Shown: piece by piece, positions 43,401-52,260 of the stretch
Numbering within the stretch: position 1 is the stretch's first letter
Layout: every line of letters begins with the position of its first letter
Origin: Heliocidaris erythrogramma
Taxonomy: Eukaryota; Echinodermata; Echinoidea; Camarodonta; Echinometridae
NCBI GenBank assembly: GCA_025617745.1
Contig: CM046854.1
Coordinates: forward strand, 63,755,606 to 63,819,605
Length of the DNA: 64,000 nt
Direction: 5' to 3'
The notes under the pieces: generated by a model
Seen by the model: only the letters and a program-made list of their open reading frames with translations
What the model was told of the DNA's origin: nothing
Databases searched by the model: none
Position numbers and translations under genes: made by a program

Positions 43401-45631
43401 ATTAATTATTATCCCCTCGAATTCTGAGGGGGATATACATGTATATGTTGTAACACTGCCGTCCGTCCTTCCTTCCCTCTGTCCTTCTGTCCTTCCGTCC
43501 GTAACAAGTCTTGTGAACAATGGTTTCCGTTCGATAACTTTAGTAATGTTTGGCAGAGTTTTAATGAAATTTCATGAGGTTAAAACTTTGAAATGTTTAT
43601 ATTTAGACATGTACATAAACTGACCATGCTGTTTGCCAGATTGATTGATTGAATGACTGCGTTTTATTCTTTCAACAGTACTTGTGTATCGTTTCAACCA
43701 GAGACGATATTTGCCGGACGTTGAACAGGAAGAGTTTAATGCTTCAATTACACAGCCCTCTGCAACCATCCCTGATATTGGTTATAAGTAAGATCCTTCA
43801 CCCTGTCTACCCAACCCCTTCTCCTTCTATCTCTCTCTCTCTCCCCCCCCTTCTCTCTCTCCCCCCCCTTCTCTCTCCCCCCCTTCTCTCTCCCCCCCCC
43901 CCCCCTTCTCTCTCTCTCTCTCCCCTCTCTCTCTCCCCTCTCTCTCTCCCCCCTCCTTCTCTCTCTCCCCCTTCTCTCTCTCTCTCCCCCTCTCTCCCCT
44001 CTCTCTCCCCTCTCTCCTCTCTCCCCTCTCTCTCTCCCCCTCTCTCTCTCCCCCCCTCTCTCTCTCCCCCCCTCTCTCTCTCTCTCTCTCTCTCCCCCTC
44101 TTTCATTATCTGTCTCTGCTCCTCTCATATTATACATGCTGTCACTCAGCCCTCATTAACTATACCTGATCTTCAATGGTAAATTCCTGCACTACCATAT
44201 ATACCTTCTCTTGTTTATAGAATATGAACGACTCCTTTGTTCCAAAGTTTGCGAATCCTTAATGTATATGATTTGCATGACTTGTCAATTTCTACTTTCA
44301 TGTTTGATTTGTATAATAACAAATAATAACAACTTGCCTCATACTTTAGTCAATTACTGTGACACTATACAGCATAGGTACTCCACAAGGCAAAAGGAAA
44401 GTGGACAGTTGCGTCTACCAAAATTCAGAACGACGCAAGGTCAATTTTCATTGTCTTTCATTGGTAGTGAATTTTGGAATAGATTACCTTTTAAAATCAA
44501 ATTAACCAGGTCTAGAAGTAGGTTTCGGAGTTCTGTTACGACACACTTGCTGAGTAAATCATAAGTGAAAACGTTTATGTAAATAGTCTGTATATGTACA
44601 AGAAATGTATTTAACATCATTACTTTCTACTTTTTGTACTTCATTGTAAACTATTATTTTTAATTTAGGTATTAATTGAACTTTACCAAAATACTTGTTT
44701 TTGTTGTTGTTGTTGTTGTGGGTCAGGCTCGACTAGCACATGTGCTATTATCTGGCCCCTTTTACCAACCAATGCTTTTCTTCATTTATATGTAAATATC
44801 ATTGTATGTAAAAAAATGTATTGTAATTAAATGTTGTTGGTGGTAAATAAATCAAATAAATATCTTCTTCTCTAGCCCCCCCCCCCCCCCCCCAATCATT
44901 CTCTCTGCCTCTTTCTTTCTCCATCACCCATCCCTCTACATGTATCTATCACACAGCCCTGACGAACTCTATGTCACTCCGAAGGAGACCGTTTGGAGAT
45001 CGTAAAAACCATGCATGTAGTGGAAATAAAAACACATTCAACAAATAATTGTACATGTAGTTACAGTCAAATATGCTTTTGCGACCACCTGTCTACAAAG
45101 ACCGGGGCCCCATTTCATAAAACTTACCATTAATGGTAAATCTGCTATCAATGGTAACTACCATGGTAACATCACTCAACAGCCAATCAAAATCAAGGTT
45201 TCCACAAGAGTTGCCATTGATGGTAAAGTTACCGTTAATGGTAAGTTTTATGCAAGGGGCCTAGAATTTTATTTCCCTTGGAGAGTTTTTCTCATCAAAA
45301 TGTGTATTGAAGGAACATGGAGATAAAGATTACCTGCTCATAAAGACTGCTTTTCTTGTCTTCCTTGAGCTGTCTGAACATACAGGTTTCACTATATATT
45401 CCTGTAGCACAATAAACGCTTTGCTTAGGTATGGCTCGCCCTAAATCTCTCTCTCTCTTTCTCTCCTACTTTCTCAGGGACACGGGCTATTTGGAGAATT
45501 TGTTGGAACGGCAAGCAGACATGATCCACTATCTCAAACTGCATACTGCGTATCTTAGCAAGAAGATTCTACGCCTCACGCGCCTAACTCACCCATCTGG
45601 CGGGAATGTACTCAACAGCATGCAAGCCTAG
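37478..45631 (+). CDS. TMEM192: TMEM192-like lysosomal membrane protein, exons 2 to last
   Basis: Six GT-AG-bounded exons in consistent phase: 37478-37633, 41010-41238, 42861-42989, 43679-43787, 44957-45001, 45478-45631 (822 nt, 273 codons plus TAG). Numbering from the first residue of 37478, hydrophobic segments lie at about 41-62, 76-92, 123-139 and 150-169, the four-pass layout of TMEM192. Family-like features are RPIRTVWV before TM1, YRKTQMLKRIP then GN in TM3, RYTVLVYRFN after TM4, and a C-terminal coiled coil LENLLERQADMIHYLKLH at about 228-245. Human TMEM192 is 271 residues and sits in late endosome/lysosome membranes. The loop after TM1 is shorter here. The first exon is unresolved: 37081-37206 (ATG, 42 codons, GGA|GTAAGA) fits phase 0 but is unproven. 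Exon 44957-45001 is short, with a weak GTAAAA donor. Confidence 0.92.
38595..38733. mobile_element. GGGGAGCGTTTCATCA foldback MITE, copy D
   Basis: 139-bp foldback with ends GGGGAGCGTTTCATCA and TGATGAAGCGCTCCCC. It is in the first recognised TMEM192 intron. Confidence 0.97.
38979..40790. repeat. Dispersed tandem-unit repeat beginning AGCTCACCTGAGCC
   Basis: Starts TTTTAGCTCACCTGAGCCTA...TGTCCGGCGTCGTCCGTCGT and ends near CCACCTCAGGTGCGCGTCGT. The body is three tandem units of about 327 bp, marked by CATGATC.GAATTCAACCAA at 39082, 39411 and 40394 (the last two separated by a 657-bp insertion). Each has AACTTGGTAGGAATCATCC. This style of repeat is familiar from marine invertebrate genomes. 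Intronic. Confidence 0.85.
39525..40177. mobile_element. 653-bp MITE nested in the repeat, AATT target duplication
   Basis: Ends CGGCCGTAATATGGCAAAAG and CTTTTGCCATATTACGGCCG are perfect inverted copies; the match continues through GGTGTATCTG. AATT flanks both sides (39521-39524, 40178-40181), and the parallel unit at about 39190 shows the empty site CCCCCAATTGTAAAAGC. GATACACCCTTTTGCCAT-type motifs recur internally at about 39749, 39805 (inverse), 39850, 39921 and 39981. No transposase. Confidence 0.97.
41263..41655. mobile_element. 393-bp foldback MITE with GAGTACCGAAGTG termini
   Basis: GAGTACCGAAGTGATGACGT and its inverse GACGTCACACTTCGGTACTC bound a nearly complete foldback whose arms meet at CCTGGTTCTAAACTGTTAAG (41448). 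It starts 24 bases after the donor of the TMEM192 exon at 41010-41238. Confidence 0.95.
41726..42250. repeat. 143-bp tandem repeat rich in AGGTCA half-sites
   Basis: About 3.5 units, with GTTCGTTCT.GC.ATAACTTC at 41781, 41924, 42067 and 42218 (diverged). Each of the first three carries AGGTCAAAGGTCA (41735, 41885, 42028). It ends before the GGAGGCATAAACTCCGACCG block at 42472. Intronic. Confidence 0.92.
42251..42860. other. Intronic stretch with a dispersed-repeat end
   Basis: Holds GGCGGAGGCATAAACTCCGA with an inverted CGACCGCGCGTGGTCG hairpin (42468-42510), probably the end of the tandem-repeat element above. The rest is unremarkable up to the acceptor at 42860. Confidence 0.5.
43055..43290 (+). 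mobile_element. tRNA-derived SINE
   Basis: Head GTGTTGTGGTCTAGTGGATA carries a pol III A box (TGGTCTAGTGG), and GGGTTCAAATCCC is the B box at the right spacing. The first and last seven bases of the head pair (GTGTTGT/ACAGCAC, one wobble). The anticodon arm CTAGA/CCACG does not pair, so this is not a working tRNA. A tRNA-unrelated body with TTTGGCAAGACATTAATCAAGA follows. Intronic. Confidence 0.85.
43404..43620. repeat. Dispersed-repeat fragment (CGTCCGTCC type)
   Basis: TATTATCCCCTCGAATTCTGAGGGGGATATACATG, an inverted CCCCTC.../...GAGGGG head, is followed by CCGTCCGTCCTTCCTTCC and GTTTCCGTTCGATAACTTTA. A related head (ATCCCCCGGCAGTATGCAGG) occurs at 50458. Confidence 0.5.
43832..44103. repeat. 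CT/C-rich pyrimidine tract
   Basis: About 270 bases of (CT)n mixed with C runs, directly after the TMEM192 exon at 43679-43787. Frames across it on either strand (Ser/Pro/Leu or Arg/Glu/Gly) are artefacts. Confidence 0.97.
44270..44870 (+). mobile_element. LINE 3' fragment, CR1/L2-like C-terminus
   Basis: The plus-strand frame to TAA at 44562-44564 reads RYSTRQKESGQLRLPKFRTT and SFIGSEFWNRLPFKIK, then a helical tail: the ORF2 C-terminus of CR1/L2-like LINEs. The 3' UTR has (TTG)n at 44699 and GGTAAATAAATCAAATAAAT at its end. The RT core is missing. Intronic. Confidence 0.85.
45104..45261. mobile_element. GGGGCCCC-terminus foldback, variant
   Basis: Ends GGGGCCCCATTTCATAAAAC and GTAAGTTTTATGCAAGGGGCC. 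The interior repeats CATTAATGGTAA/TTACC.TTAATGG and keeps AGCCAATCAAAATCAAGG in the centre. Intronic. Confidence 0.85.
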
Positions 45632-45785
45632 GTGTGTTCACCCCATCAAGACTGTCAAGATATGACATCTGCTTGTTGGACTTAGACTTAACATGTACAC
45701 CCGTCTGGTGGGAATGCACTCCACAGTGTACAGGCACAGGTGTGTTCATACAATAAAGACTGTTAGGATGTGACATTGATCGGAG
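45590..45785 (+). repeat. Duplicated gene end, about 112-bp period
   Basis: CACCCATCTGGCGGGAATGT...AGGTGTGTTCA.CC.CATCAAGACTGT at 45590-45675 repeats at 45700-45785 as CACCCGTCTGGTGGGAATGC...AGGTGTGTTCATACAATAAAGACTGT. The first copy covers the last 13 codons of the TMEM192-like frame; the second lies in the 3' UTR. Confidence 0.9.
45752..45757 (+). terminator. Polyadenylation signal AATAAA of the TMEM192-like gene
   Basis: AATAAA 120 bases after the TAG at 45629-45631, the first such hexamer downstream on the plus strand. Confidence 0.7.
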
Positions 45786-45957
45786 TGCGTAATGCGTAAT
45801 TACAAGCTCCTGTGTGCATTAACTCACAGTTTGCTCATAATGGACTTGGTAGAATTTGCATAATCCTCGCATTCAGGGGAAATCTTCAAACTCCACTCCT
45901 AGGACTTATCCCATTCAGTATTGTAATTAGAGAAAGGAGAGCATACAGTTTGGTTCA

Positions 45958-46102
45958 GGGGCCTGTTTCATAAACTTTATCAATAACAATTGCAACAAAG
46001 CTATTAGAAATTTGCTTTCAGCCAATCAAATGCTTTGATTTCAGTAGCTTGTAACAGTCATTGTGACTTGTTATTGATATAAAGTTGTATGAAACAGAGC
46101 CC
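45958..46102. mobile_element. GGGCCTGTTTCATAAA foldback MITE, copy 3
   Basis: Ends GGGGCCTGTTTCATAAACTT and AGTTGTATGAAACAGAGCCC; the core AGCCAATCAAATGCTTTGAT is followed by TTCAGTAGCTTGTAACAG. Confidence 0.9.
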
Positions 46103-46199
46103 AGGTGAAGAATTTATTATGATAAATCCCTCGTCAGTGGGGTTCTTCAGAAGTTGGTAAAGAGAATGCACATTATATAAGGTACTTTAGTGATATGTA

Positions 46200-46645
46200 A
46201 AGGCACAAAAAGACGTGTCCGGAATGCAAAACGCCTATTTATAAACAAATTTTTAGGCATTACTCCCAGTGTTAAAGATCGTATGCGCGATCTGTAATGA
46301 AAATCACAAGTCAGGAAAAATTGGAAACCGCTGGATTCGAACCTGTCATTTTTTCTGATTTGTGATTTTCATTAAAGATCGAGCATACAATCTTTAACAA
46401 TGGGAGTATTGCCTAAAAATTTGTTTACATATTAAAATCCCTCCCATTATTTAAGCTTTATTTGAAATGCCTATTGTTGGAAATCATAAATTTATTAAAT
46501 TAAAAGGTATTAAGTGATGGCTTAATATTACCAAAACTGTCCTCATTTTATGTAAAATTAAAACTTTTGATCCACCACTATAACCAACGATTTCAACATT
46601 GATTTCACCGTTTGCATCCCGGACGCGATTTTTATTGGCACTTCA
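46200..46645. mobile_element. Foldback-in-foldback element
   Basis: An outer inverted pair (GTGTCCGGAATGCAAAACG near 46216; CGTTTGCATCCCGGACGCG near 46611) encloses a second foldback at 46244-46436. The inner arms begin AACAAATTTTTAGGCA.TACTC. The inner loop has a B-box-like GGATTCGAACC. Confidence 0.8.
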
Positions 46646-47059
46646 TGTCGGTAAGCTACCTAAGACCCGTCGGTTATGAAACTGAAGTCTCCAGTTTCAA
46701 CCTGTATCATCTGTTATGAGATGAATACCTGAATTGTGTCGAATTCCTCATGAGAACCCAAGGTCATTAGACTTCAAAAGTCATCAGAGACTGGATGCAT
46801 TGACCTAGCGGTTTGCTTCATCAGCACATGCTTGTTAAAATACAAATGTGCAGTGTAGTAAGTACTGCAGCTTGCAACAACAAATCCTGGTCTGGTGTTA
46901 ACTTCTTAAAAATTCTTAACCACTTGACTGCTAACAGTAATACTCGTATCTCTGAGACTGAAATCCTATGTGATTAAAACCTGTAACCCTTCAGTACACT
47001 TTCACAATGCTTCTGGAGGTCTTTACTGGGATAGCAGGCCAATACCTGGTATCCAATTA

Positions 47060-47116
47060 CTAAATTTCCTTGAGGATGTTGTCCAGAGATGCCTTCACCT
47101 GGTCTTCAGGGCATTC
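47060..47116 (-). CDS. Probable terminal exon of an unidentified minus-strand gene
   Basis: On the minus strand, after GTACATGTACAAG, 18 codons read ECPEDQVKASLDNILKEI and stop at TAG (47060-47062). The composition is convincingly protein-like and helical. The pyrimidine tract before the acceptor is only moderate (TATTTCTAATATATTTGTG). TTTATT at 46494 (AATAAA on the minus strand) would serve as poly(A) signal. The gene would converge with TMEM192. No upstream exon was found before the Gypsy element, so an exon or a pseudo-exon are both possible. Confidence 0.45.
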   Translation of the reverse strand, partial: ECPEDQVKASLDNILKEI

Positions 47117-47332
47117 CTTGTACATGTACATATACACAAATATATTAGAAATATGCACATTCTGAGTGATAGCAAATGACATAAAGTTAGCATTTTCATA
47201 ACTCGTTTCTACCAGTTCTTTGTTACCGAGGTCAACCGCTGGAAGTTTTAGTCTGGTTCATGTCTGGCTCGGCTAAAAACCTTCAGTCTGGTGAGTTTAA
47301 GACTGCTTCTGGTTCCGAGCTAGAGTATGTAT

Positions 47333-47700
47333 CAGGGGCGGATCGAGGATTGAGTAAAAGAGGGGGCACAAAAATGAAAGTTTGTCAAGGTAGACCCGTA
47401 TTTTTTTGGTCTCGTCAGCTTCTCGAAAAGTCGCTCAGTAGGGGGGGAGGGGGTGGAGACAAATTATTTTCGCCAAACCTTCAAAATTAGCTCAGTAGGG
47501 GTTTATGGGGGTCCAGTTTCCCTCCATAATTCCCCAACAAGCAAAAAAAAAAAAAAAGGGCGGTCTTCATTCTGAAAGGGGGGGGGGCACAATCGAGAAA
47601 ATGGCGGATCATCTATGGTCAAAATGCATACTTCTCTTGGGGGGGAGGGGGGGGGGGGCACGGGCCGAAAGTGCCCCCCACCCCCCTGGATCTGCCAATG
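47333..47700. mobile_element. CAGGGGCGGATC element with ATGTAT duplication
   Basis: Left end CAGGGGCGGATCGAGGATTG and right end CCCCTGGATCTGCCAATG are imperfect inverted copies, flanked by ATGTAT on both sides. The interior holds G runs and two TCAGTAGGGG blocks; it is related to 30530-30821 and to the fragment at 58080. Confidence 0.85.
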
Positions 47701-47711
47701 ATGTATAATAA

Positions 47712-48050
47712 TATGTGAGCTTTCGAGTCATTTCATTTATGTCAGTTTGGAAGAACAGCATAGTAGAAATGTCCCCTGAAAAGGTTGTTCTTCAAACGCT
47801 CTCGCTCTCTGTCTCATATTCAAAATATGCAGAGAAATAGCTGAAGTGTTCAGGCCGAACATTCTTGCCACATGGGTGTGTATTCCCATATATCCATTTC
47901 TGTGTGCATTGCATGTGCTTTTCAGCAAGACTGAGTCAACTTCTTATCATTTTCAGAAACCTCAAACTATACCCTGAATCATGCTTTGAGACAGTTTCGT
48001 TCACAGTGTCATCGCATGACCATAACTCACTTTATCTTTAATTTGAAAGT
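47712..48050. repeat. Second, truncated copy of the MITE at 3667
   Basis: Aligns with 3700-4050 in the same orientation (GTGAGCTTTC, CATAGTAGAAA, ATAGCTGAA.TGTTC, TTTCTGTGTGCA) but lacks the left terminus, which ends next to the element at 47333-47700. Confidence 0.8.
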
Positions 48051-48320
48051 ACTATTTTGCAAGTGCTATATGTACCCGACACCTAGCTTGGCTAGGCTGT
48101 TTAGAGTTCTTCCAGATTGGAAGCCCCTCCATTCATGTGGAAATCACCATTTTGCTCTAAAAAATTGTCATTTACCAAATTAAGTGACTGAAATTACATG
48201 TATGCACTTTTGTTCCTTTATTCTATTTATAAGTAAACTTTTTTTTTTACTGTAAGCAGAAGGCAATATAATTATTTCCCTCCGTTTTTTTCCTCTTAAC
48301 TTTCTAACTTTGCAATATGA

Positions 48321-48876
48321 TTTAAAGGGAAATCCAACCTTAATGACAAGTTGCTCTGAAAGAAAGAGGAAAAAAATCAGAGAAACACATTAGTGAAATC
48401 GGACAAGCAATAAGAAAATTAAACATTTTGAATGTTGTGATCACTAAAAATATGGGAATTTCAAATTGGCCAAATAGATAATGTCACCATGATATAGTGG
48501 TAGACGACTCTCCCATTCCCCCTAAAAATGACAAATTTTTTTTTTTCAAAATGTATTACTCAGTAGGATTATTTTCTTTTGTGAGGACCTATAAAAATAT
48601 GCTATCTACAATATAATTTGAGTAGGGCCTACTACCCGGAGGGTAAAGGCACTTCAGAGAAAACCGGAAATTAATAATATTTTTGTGTGTGACAAACTGG
48701 AGAGATGTCCACCAGTATGTCACAGTCGATTCAACAAATTGCCAATTTGGGATTCGCATAGATGTAGTGATGTCATTTTTCAAAAATCCATAACTTGCTT
48801 ATTCTTTGTCCGATTTCTTTCAAACTTTCACCATCCTGTTGATCATCATATTGCCAAGATTGGATAGCCCTTTAAG
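48321..48876. mobile_element. MITE with TTTAAAGGGAAATCCAAC termini
   Basis: The left TTTAAAGGGAAATCCAACCT and right GATTGGATAGCCCTTTAAG ends are imperfect inverted copies. The interior has partly inverted blocks around TGACATTATC/GATGTCATTT. No ORF. Confidence 0.7.
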
Positions 48877-49194
48877 TTTAAATGAATAATAATTAAAAAA
48901 AAGAGTAACTATTATTCATGAAAGATTTACTATTGTAGATACTTTCAGATACAGTGTTAGTACTAAGGCCAATTTCTTGCAGATATTTTGTAGAAATATA
49001 TTTTTGTCCATAAGCTGTCAATTTATGTTTTCCACAAATTAATCATTAGTGTGAATTTTTGCTTTCTCCACTAATTTTTTTCTACTGTATTTATCCAGGA
49101 TTGGTTTTCATTTTTGTTGAGACAGAAGAAGATAGAGTATTGTGTAAAACATAGAGTGGGTAGTGTGACAGAGATGGTGATTAGATGTAGTATA

Positions 49195-49370
49195 CAGGGT
49201 GCCTCCATAAAAAAATTTAACACGATTTTGATTGATATTATCTTACAAAGTACTAAACTATCCTCAATGAAATCCTGTAGGTAATCTTGTGGTAACATCA
49301 TCTACCGGTAACTTTAAGTTTAGGAGATACTGCTACAACATAACCTACACAATTTTTTTTAGACACCCTG
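49195..49370. mobile_element. Mariner-like MITE with TA target duplication
   Basis: The CAGGGTGCCT...AAAAAAATTT and AATTTTTTTTAGACACCCTG ends are inverted, with TA on both sides. Size (176 bp), TA duplication and CAGGGTG end fit Tc1/mariner-derived MITEs. Confidence 0.75.
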
Positions 49371-50439
49371 TATTCATACTGCATTTTTAAAGGGACATTA
49401 CACCTTGAGAAGAGGCATTGTAAGCAATGTTGCCAGAGTTGGCAGAATTCTGATTTTTGGCAGAGTTTTAACCGCTTTAGCATCTAGCATTATGCTAGGC
49501 ATAATTTGACACAATTTAGCAGAATTCTAGCATAATTCTGATTTTTTTTTTCCTTGTCAGAGAATTTTTGAGTAAAGGTACACCCCCAAAATGCTGATAA
49601 CCTTTTGTTTGTTATTTCGCAGAATTTTTGCTGCTCCCTAGCAGAAAAGTATTATTTCGCTGGCCACACTGATTGTAAGTTTCATTTACATGTCAGGGCT
49701 TGGTTGAGTTGTCATTTTATAATAAAAGAAGTCGAGAGTGTACTCAAATTAACGATGTGGATGAAATCAGCACTGATGGATTATGGGGTCAGTTGTGGTC
49801 CGGATTACAGGGTTCAGGACTTAGTTGGCCAGGACAGGCTTCACCAGCTTTTATAGTTTCATGCATGAATCCTAAAAAAGAAATTTCATGGTAATCTCGT
49901 GATTTTTGTGAAAATGGAAGAAAAATAAAATGTTTGTTGAATGCAACAAAACTTGTATTACATGTTCAAAATTAGGAATGCAATGTGATAACTGTGATGA
50001 ATTTGATGGTGCGATAAATGAAGCTGTTATATTAAAGAAAAGAAAACTGAAGAAATTTTAGGACGAGCCCATGTACATCGTCTTGTGAGTATATTTTTGT
50101 TGGTTCTAACTTCTTTGACGTATGCCAACAAATTTTGTTTCATAATGTTTTCCTAATGGTTTTGACGAAGCCTGGTTATCAGGATTACTTTTTAGCTGTA
50201 GACAAATGACTTCTTTGTAGACTCAGAAGAAAGGACTTTTTTTTTCCAGCAATGACTTACATTTTTCATTCAAGATCCCCAGTAAGAGGAAAATAGGTTT
50301 ATGTGGAGTTCTTAATGTTTCCTGAGATAGAAAAACTCTGTTCCTTTTATGTTTGAAATAAAAGATTCAAATACAGCTGTTTATTATCTGCTTTGTTAAA
50401 TATTGTTATTTCTGTCTTTCAGATTTGCATTTATGTATT
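49371..50439. other. Non-coding stretch with element fragments
   Basis: Repeated AGAATT.TAGCATAATTCTGATTTTT and CTTGTCAGAGAATTTTTGAG (also seen at 21893 and 30675) indicate transposon remains at 49490-49640. Open frames at 49605-49894 have no supporting splice sites or motif. Confidence 0.4.
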
Positions 50440-50449
50440 AAAAGGTATT

Positions 50450-50781
50450 ATTATTATATCCCCCGGCAGTATGCAGGAGGATACTAATACTTTGGATTCA
50501 GCAGCCTTACACCGCCGCGTCACATTATTGTGTGCACTTTCTCGACGGATTTCTTTCAAACTGTATATGGACGTGTATCTTGGTAAAATCTAGACACCTA
50601 TAATTTCTGGTGATGCTGCTCCCAGTGTTCCGTCGTTTATAGGGTAAAAGGCCATATTTTTGTGGGTAGTTTGTGCGCACTCTAGCGGTCACATTTCTCA
50701 ACGGATTTTGTTCAAATTTTGCATGAAGGTGTCTCTTGGTATAATCGAGAAGCCTATAGATTTTGGTGATGCTGCCTCCAG
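50450..50781. repeat. Dispersed repeat with two internal units
   Basis: Starts ATCCCCCGGCAGTATGCAGG and contains two diverged copies of CGGATTT.TTCAAA...GT.TCTTGGTA...CCTATA.ATTT.TGGTGATGCTG (about 50545 and 50701). It ends at the LTR boundary. Confidence 0.7.
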
Positions 50782-50917
50782 TGTAAATAAGAACTAGGTC
50801 CACTTGCTTCTTGAATTACCTCTGTGGGTTAGATGCATCCAATCAAGCAATGAACAGAGTCTGCAGCAGCAAGAACAAAGCAATAATGGTGAATTATTAG
50901 ATCCAGTTCTGATCACA
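50782..50917 (-). mobile_element. Probable 3' LTR of the Gypsy element
   Basis: On the minus strand it starts TGTGATCAGAAC directly after a polypurine tract and ends ATTTACA, giving TGT...ACA ends over 136 bp. The partner 5' LTR was not found; another TGTGATCA at 56215 is not otherwise similar. The downstream border was set by the TACA end. Confidence 0.6.
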
Positions 50918-50937
50918 GTCCTCTTTCTCCCCCCAAG
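50918..50937 (-). promoter_or_regulatory. Polypurine tract of the Gypsy element
   Basis: CTTGGGGGGAGAAAGAGGAC on the minus strand abuts the LTR start, the expected primer site for plus-strand DNA synthesis. Confidence 0.75.
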
Positions 50938-51829
50938 TCTTTGATGCGAAGAAAGACCATGAAGCGTGTCAAAGATAACAGGAACAAAAGCAAATAACGG
51001 TGTCCAAAGAACTGGTAACACGGGTAAAACTGGTAGGAACACGGTGAAAAAGAACTCCAAAATGTAGAACACCAGAAATTGTAATCCTTTTAGCTAAAGT
51101 GACATGTCATAGTCCGCGTGCCATGCAGGCTTGCTGGTCCGACGGAGAGAGCGCCTGGGTGACGGAGCAAAGGAGGGTGCTGGATCCACTGCATCAGGCG
51201 TGGGATCCGGTGCCGGCGGAGGATGATGCAGCAAGTCAGCGGAAGCCGAAGGTGCAGCCGAAGGAGAGGTATGAGCCAGAGGAGAAGACTGTTGAGAGGG
51301 GACTGTATGTCGGGACCATCAGTCAGCTGGCATGGGTGATGGAGGGTCAGCTACGACACGGGAGTGCTGCCGGGCAGGGGTAATGGGGCATGACGAGGCC
51401 AACAGCGGCACAGCAGAGACTGCAGGGGGCACAGAGTAGACGAAGGGGCAGATCAACGTGAAGCGTGAACATCATCCTCCATTGTCTTTGGTGGTAAGGG
51501 CTGATGGACAGGGACGTACTTCCTCAGAAATTTCCTATTTCGCAGTGTGACCCGTCCAGAGCCATCTACGCGAACCATATACTGGTCATACTGCCGAACC
51601 TCAACCACGATTCCAGTCTTGTCCCATTTCAGAGGGTGTGGGCCTGTTTGGTTCTGGATGCGGACGTGGTCCTCAATGACAAGGGGAGGAAGGCGTTTGG
51701 TGTGTTTCGACGTTCTGCCCCCTTCATATGACGGTTCCGACGGGCCTCCTCCCTAGCCTGCAGGGTCTCGCGCCAGGTATCGTGCGGCTTGTATTTACCA
51801 AGAGCAATTGGAATGAAGTCGTCGATGAG

Positions 51830-52260
51830 AGAGAGCTTGGTGTCCCTGTCAGGGGTGTTACGATACTGAAGCATAGCACGTTGGAAGGTGTCTGTCCAGG
51901 GAACCGGTGGGGCCTGTGTTGCTCATGATGAGACGCTTGATGGTTTGCCCCAGCCCATAAGGAAAAGGCGTGTAGCCACTGCTGTGAATTCGGGCCACCA
52001 CCAGAAGCCAACTCATCAGGGATGGGGCGGCCAAAGACAAACAAGGCCGGAGAGAGCTTGGTGTCCCTGTCAGGGGTGTTACGATACTGAAGCATAGCAC
52101 GTTGGAAGGTGTCTGTGTCCAGGGAACCGGTGGGGCCTGTGTTGCTCATGATGAGACGCTTGATGGTTTGCCCCAGCCCATAAGGAAACGGCGTGTAGCC
52201 ACTGCTGTGAATTCGGGGCCACCATCAGAAGCCAACTCATCAGGAATGCCGAAAGTGACA
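51830..52260 (-). repeat. Tandem duplication inside the integrase
   Basis: GAGAGCTTGGTGTCCCTGTC...GAAGCCAACTCATCAGG occurs at 51831 and 52052, a 221-bp period, with a 2-bp indel (TGTCTGTCC/TGTCTGTGTCC) and few substitutions. The duplicated piece includes the GIPDELAS[15 protein letters not shown] part of the integrase core. Confidence 0.95.

Noticed and set aside
43748-44182. Arg/Glu/Gly-rich minus and Pro/Ser plus frames
   Set aside because: Artefacts of the CT/C tract beside a TMEM192 exon.
49605-49894. Overlapping 83- and 64-codon plus frames
   Set aside because: Two different frames look equally plausible, neither has splice sites or a motif, and the 5' part is transposon remains.
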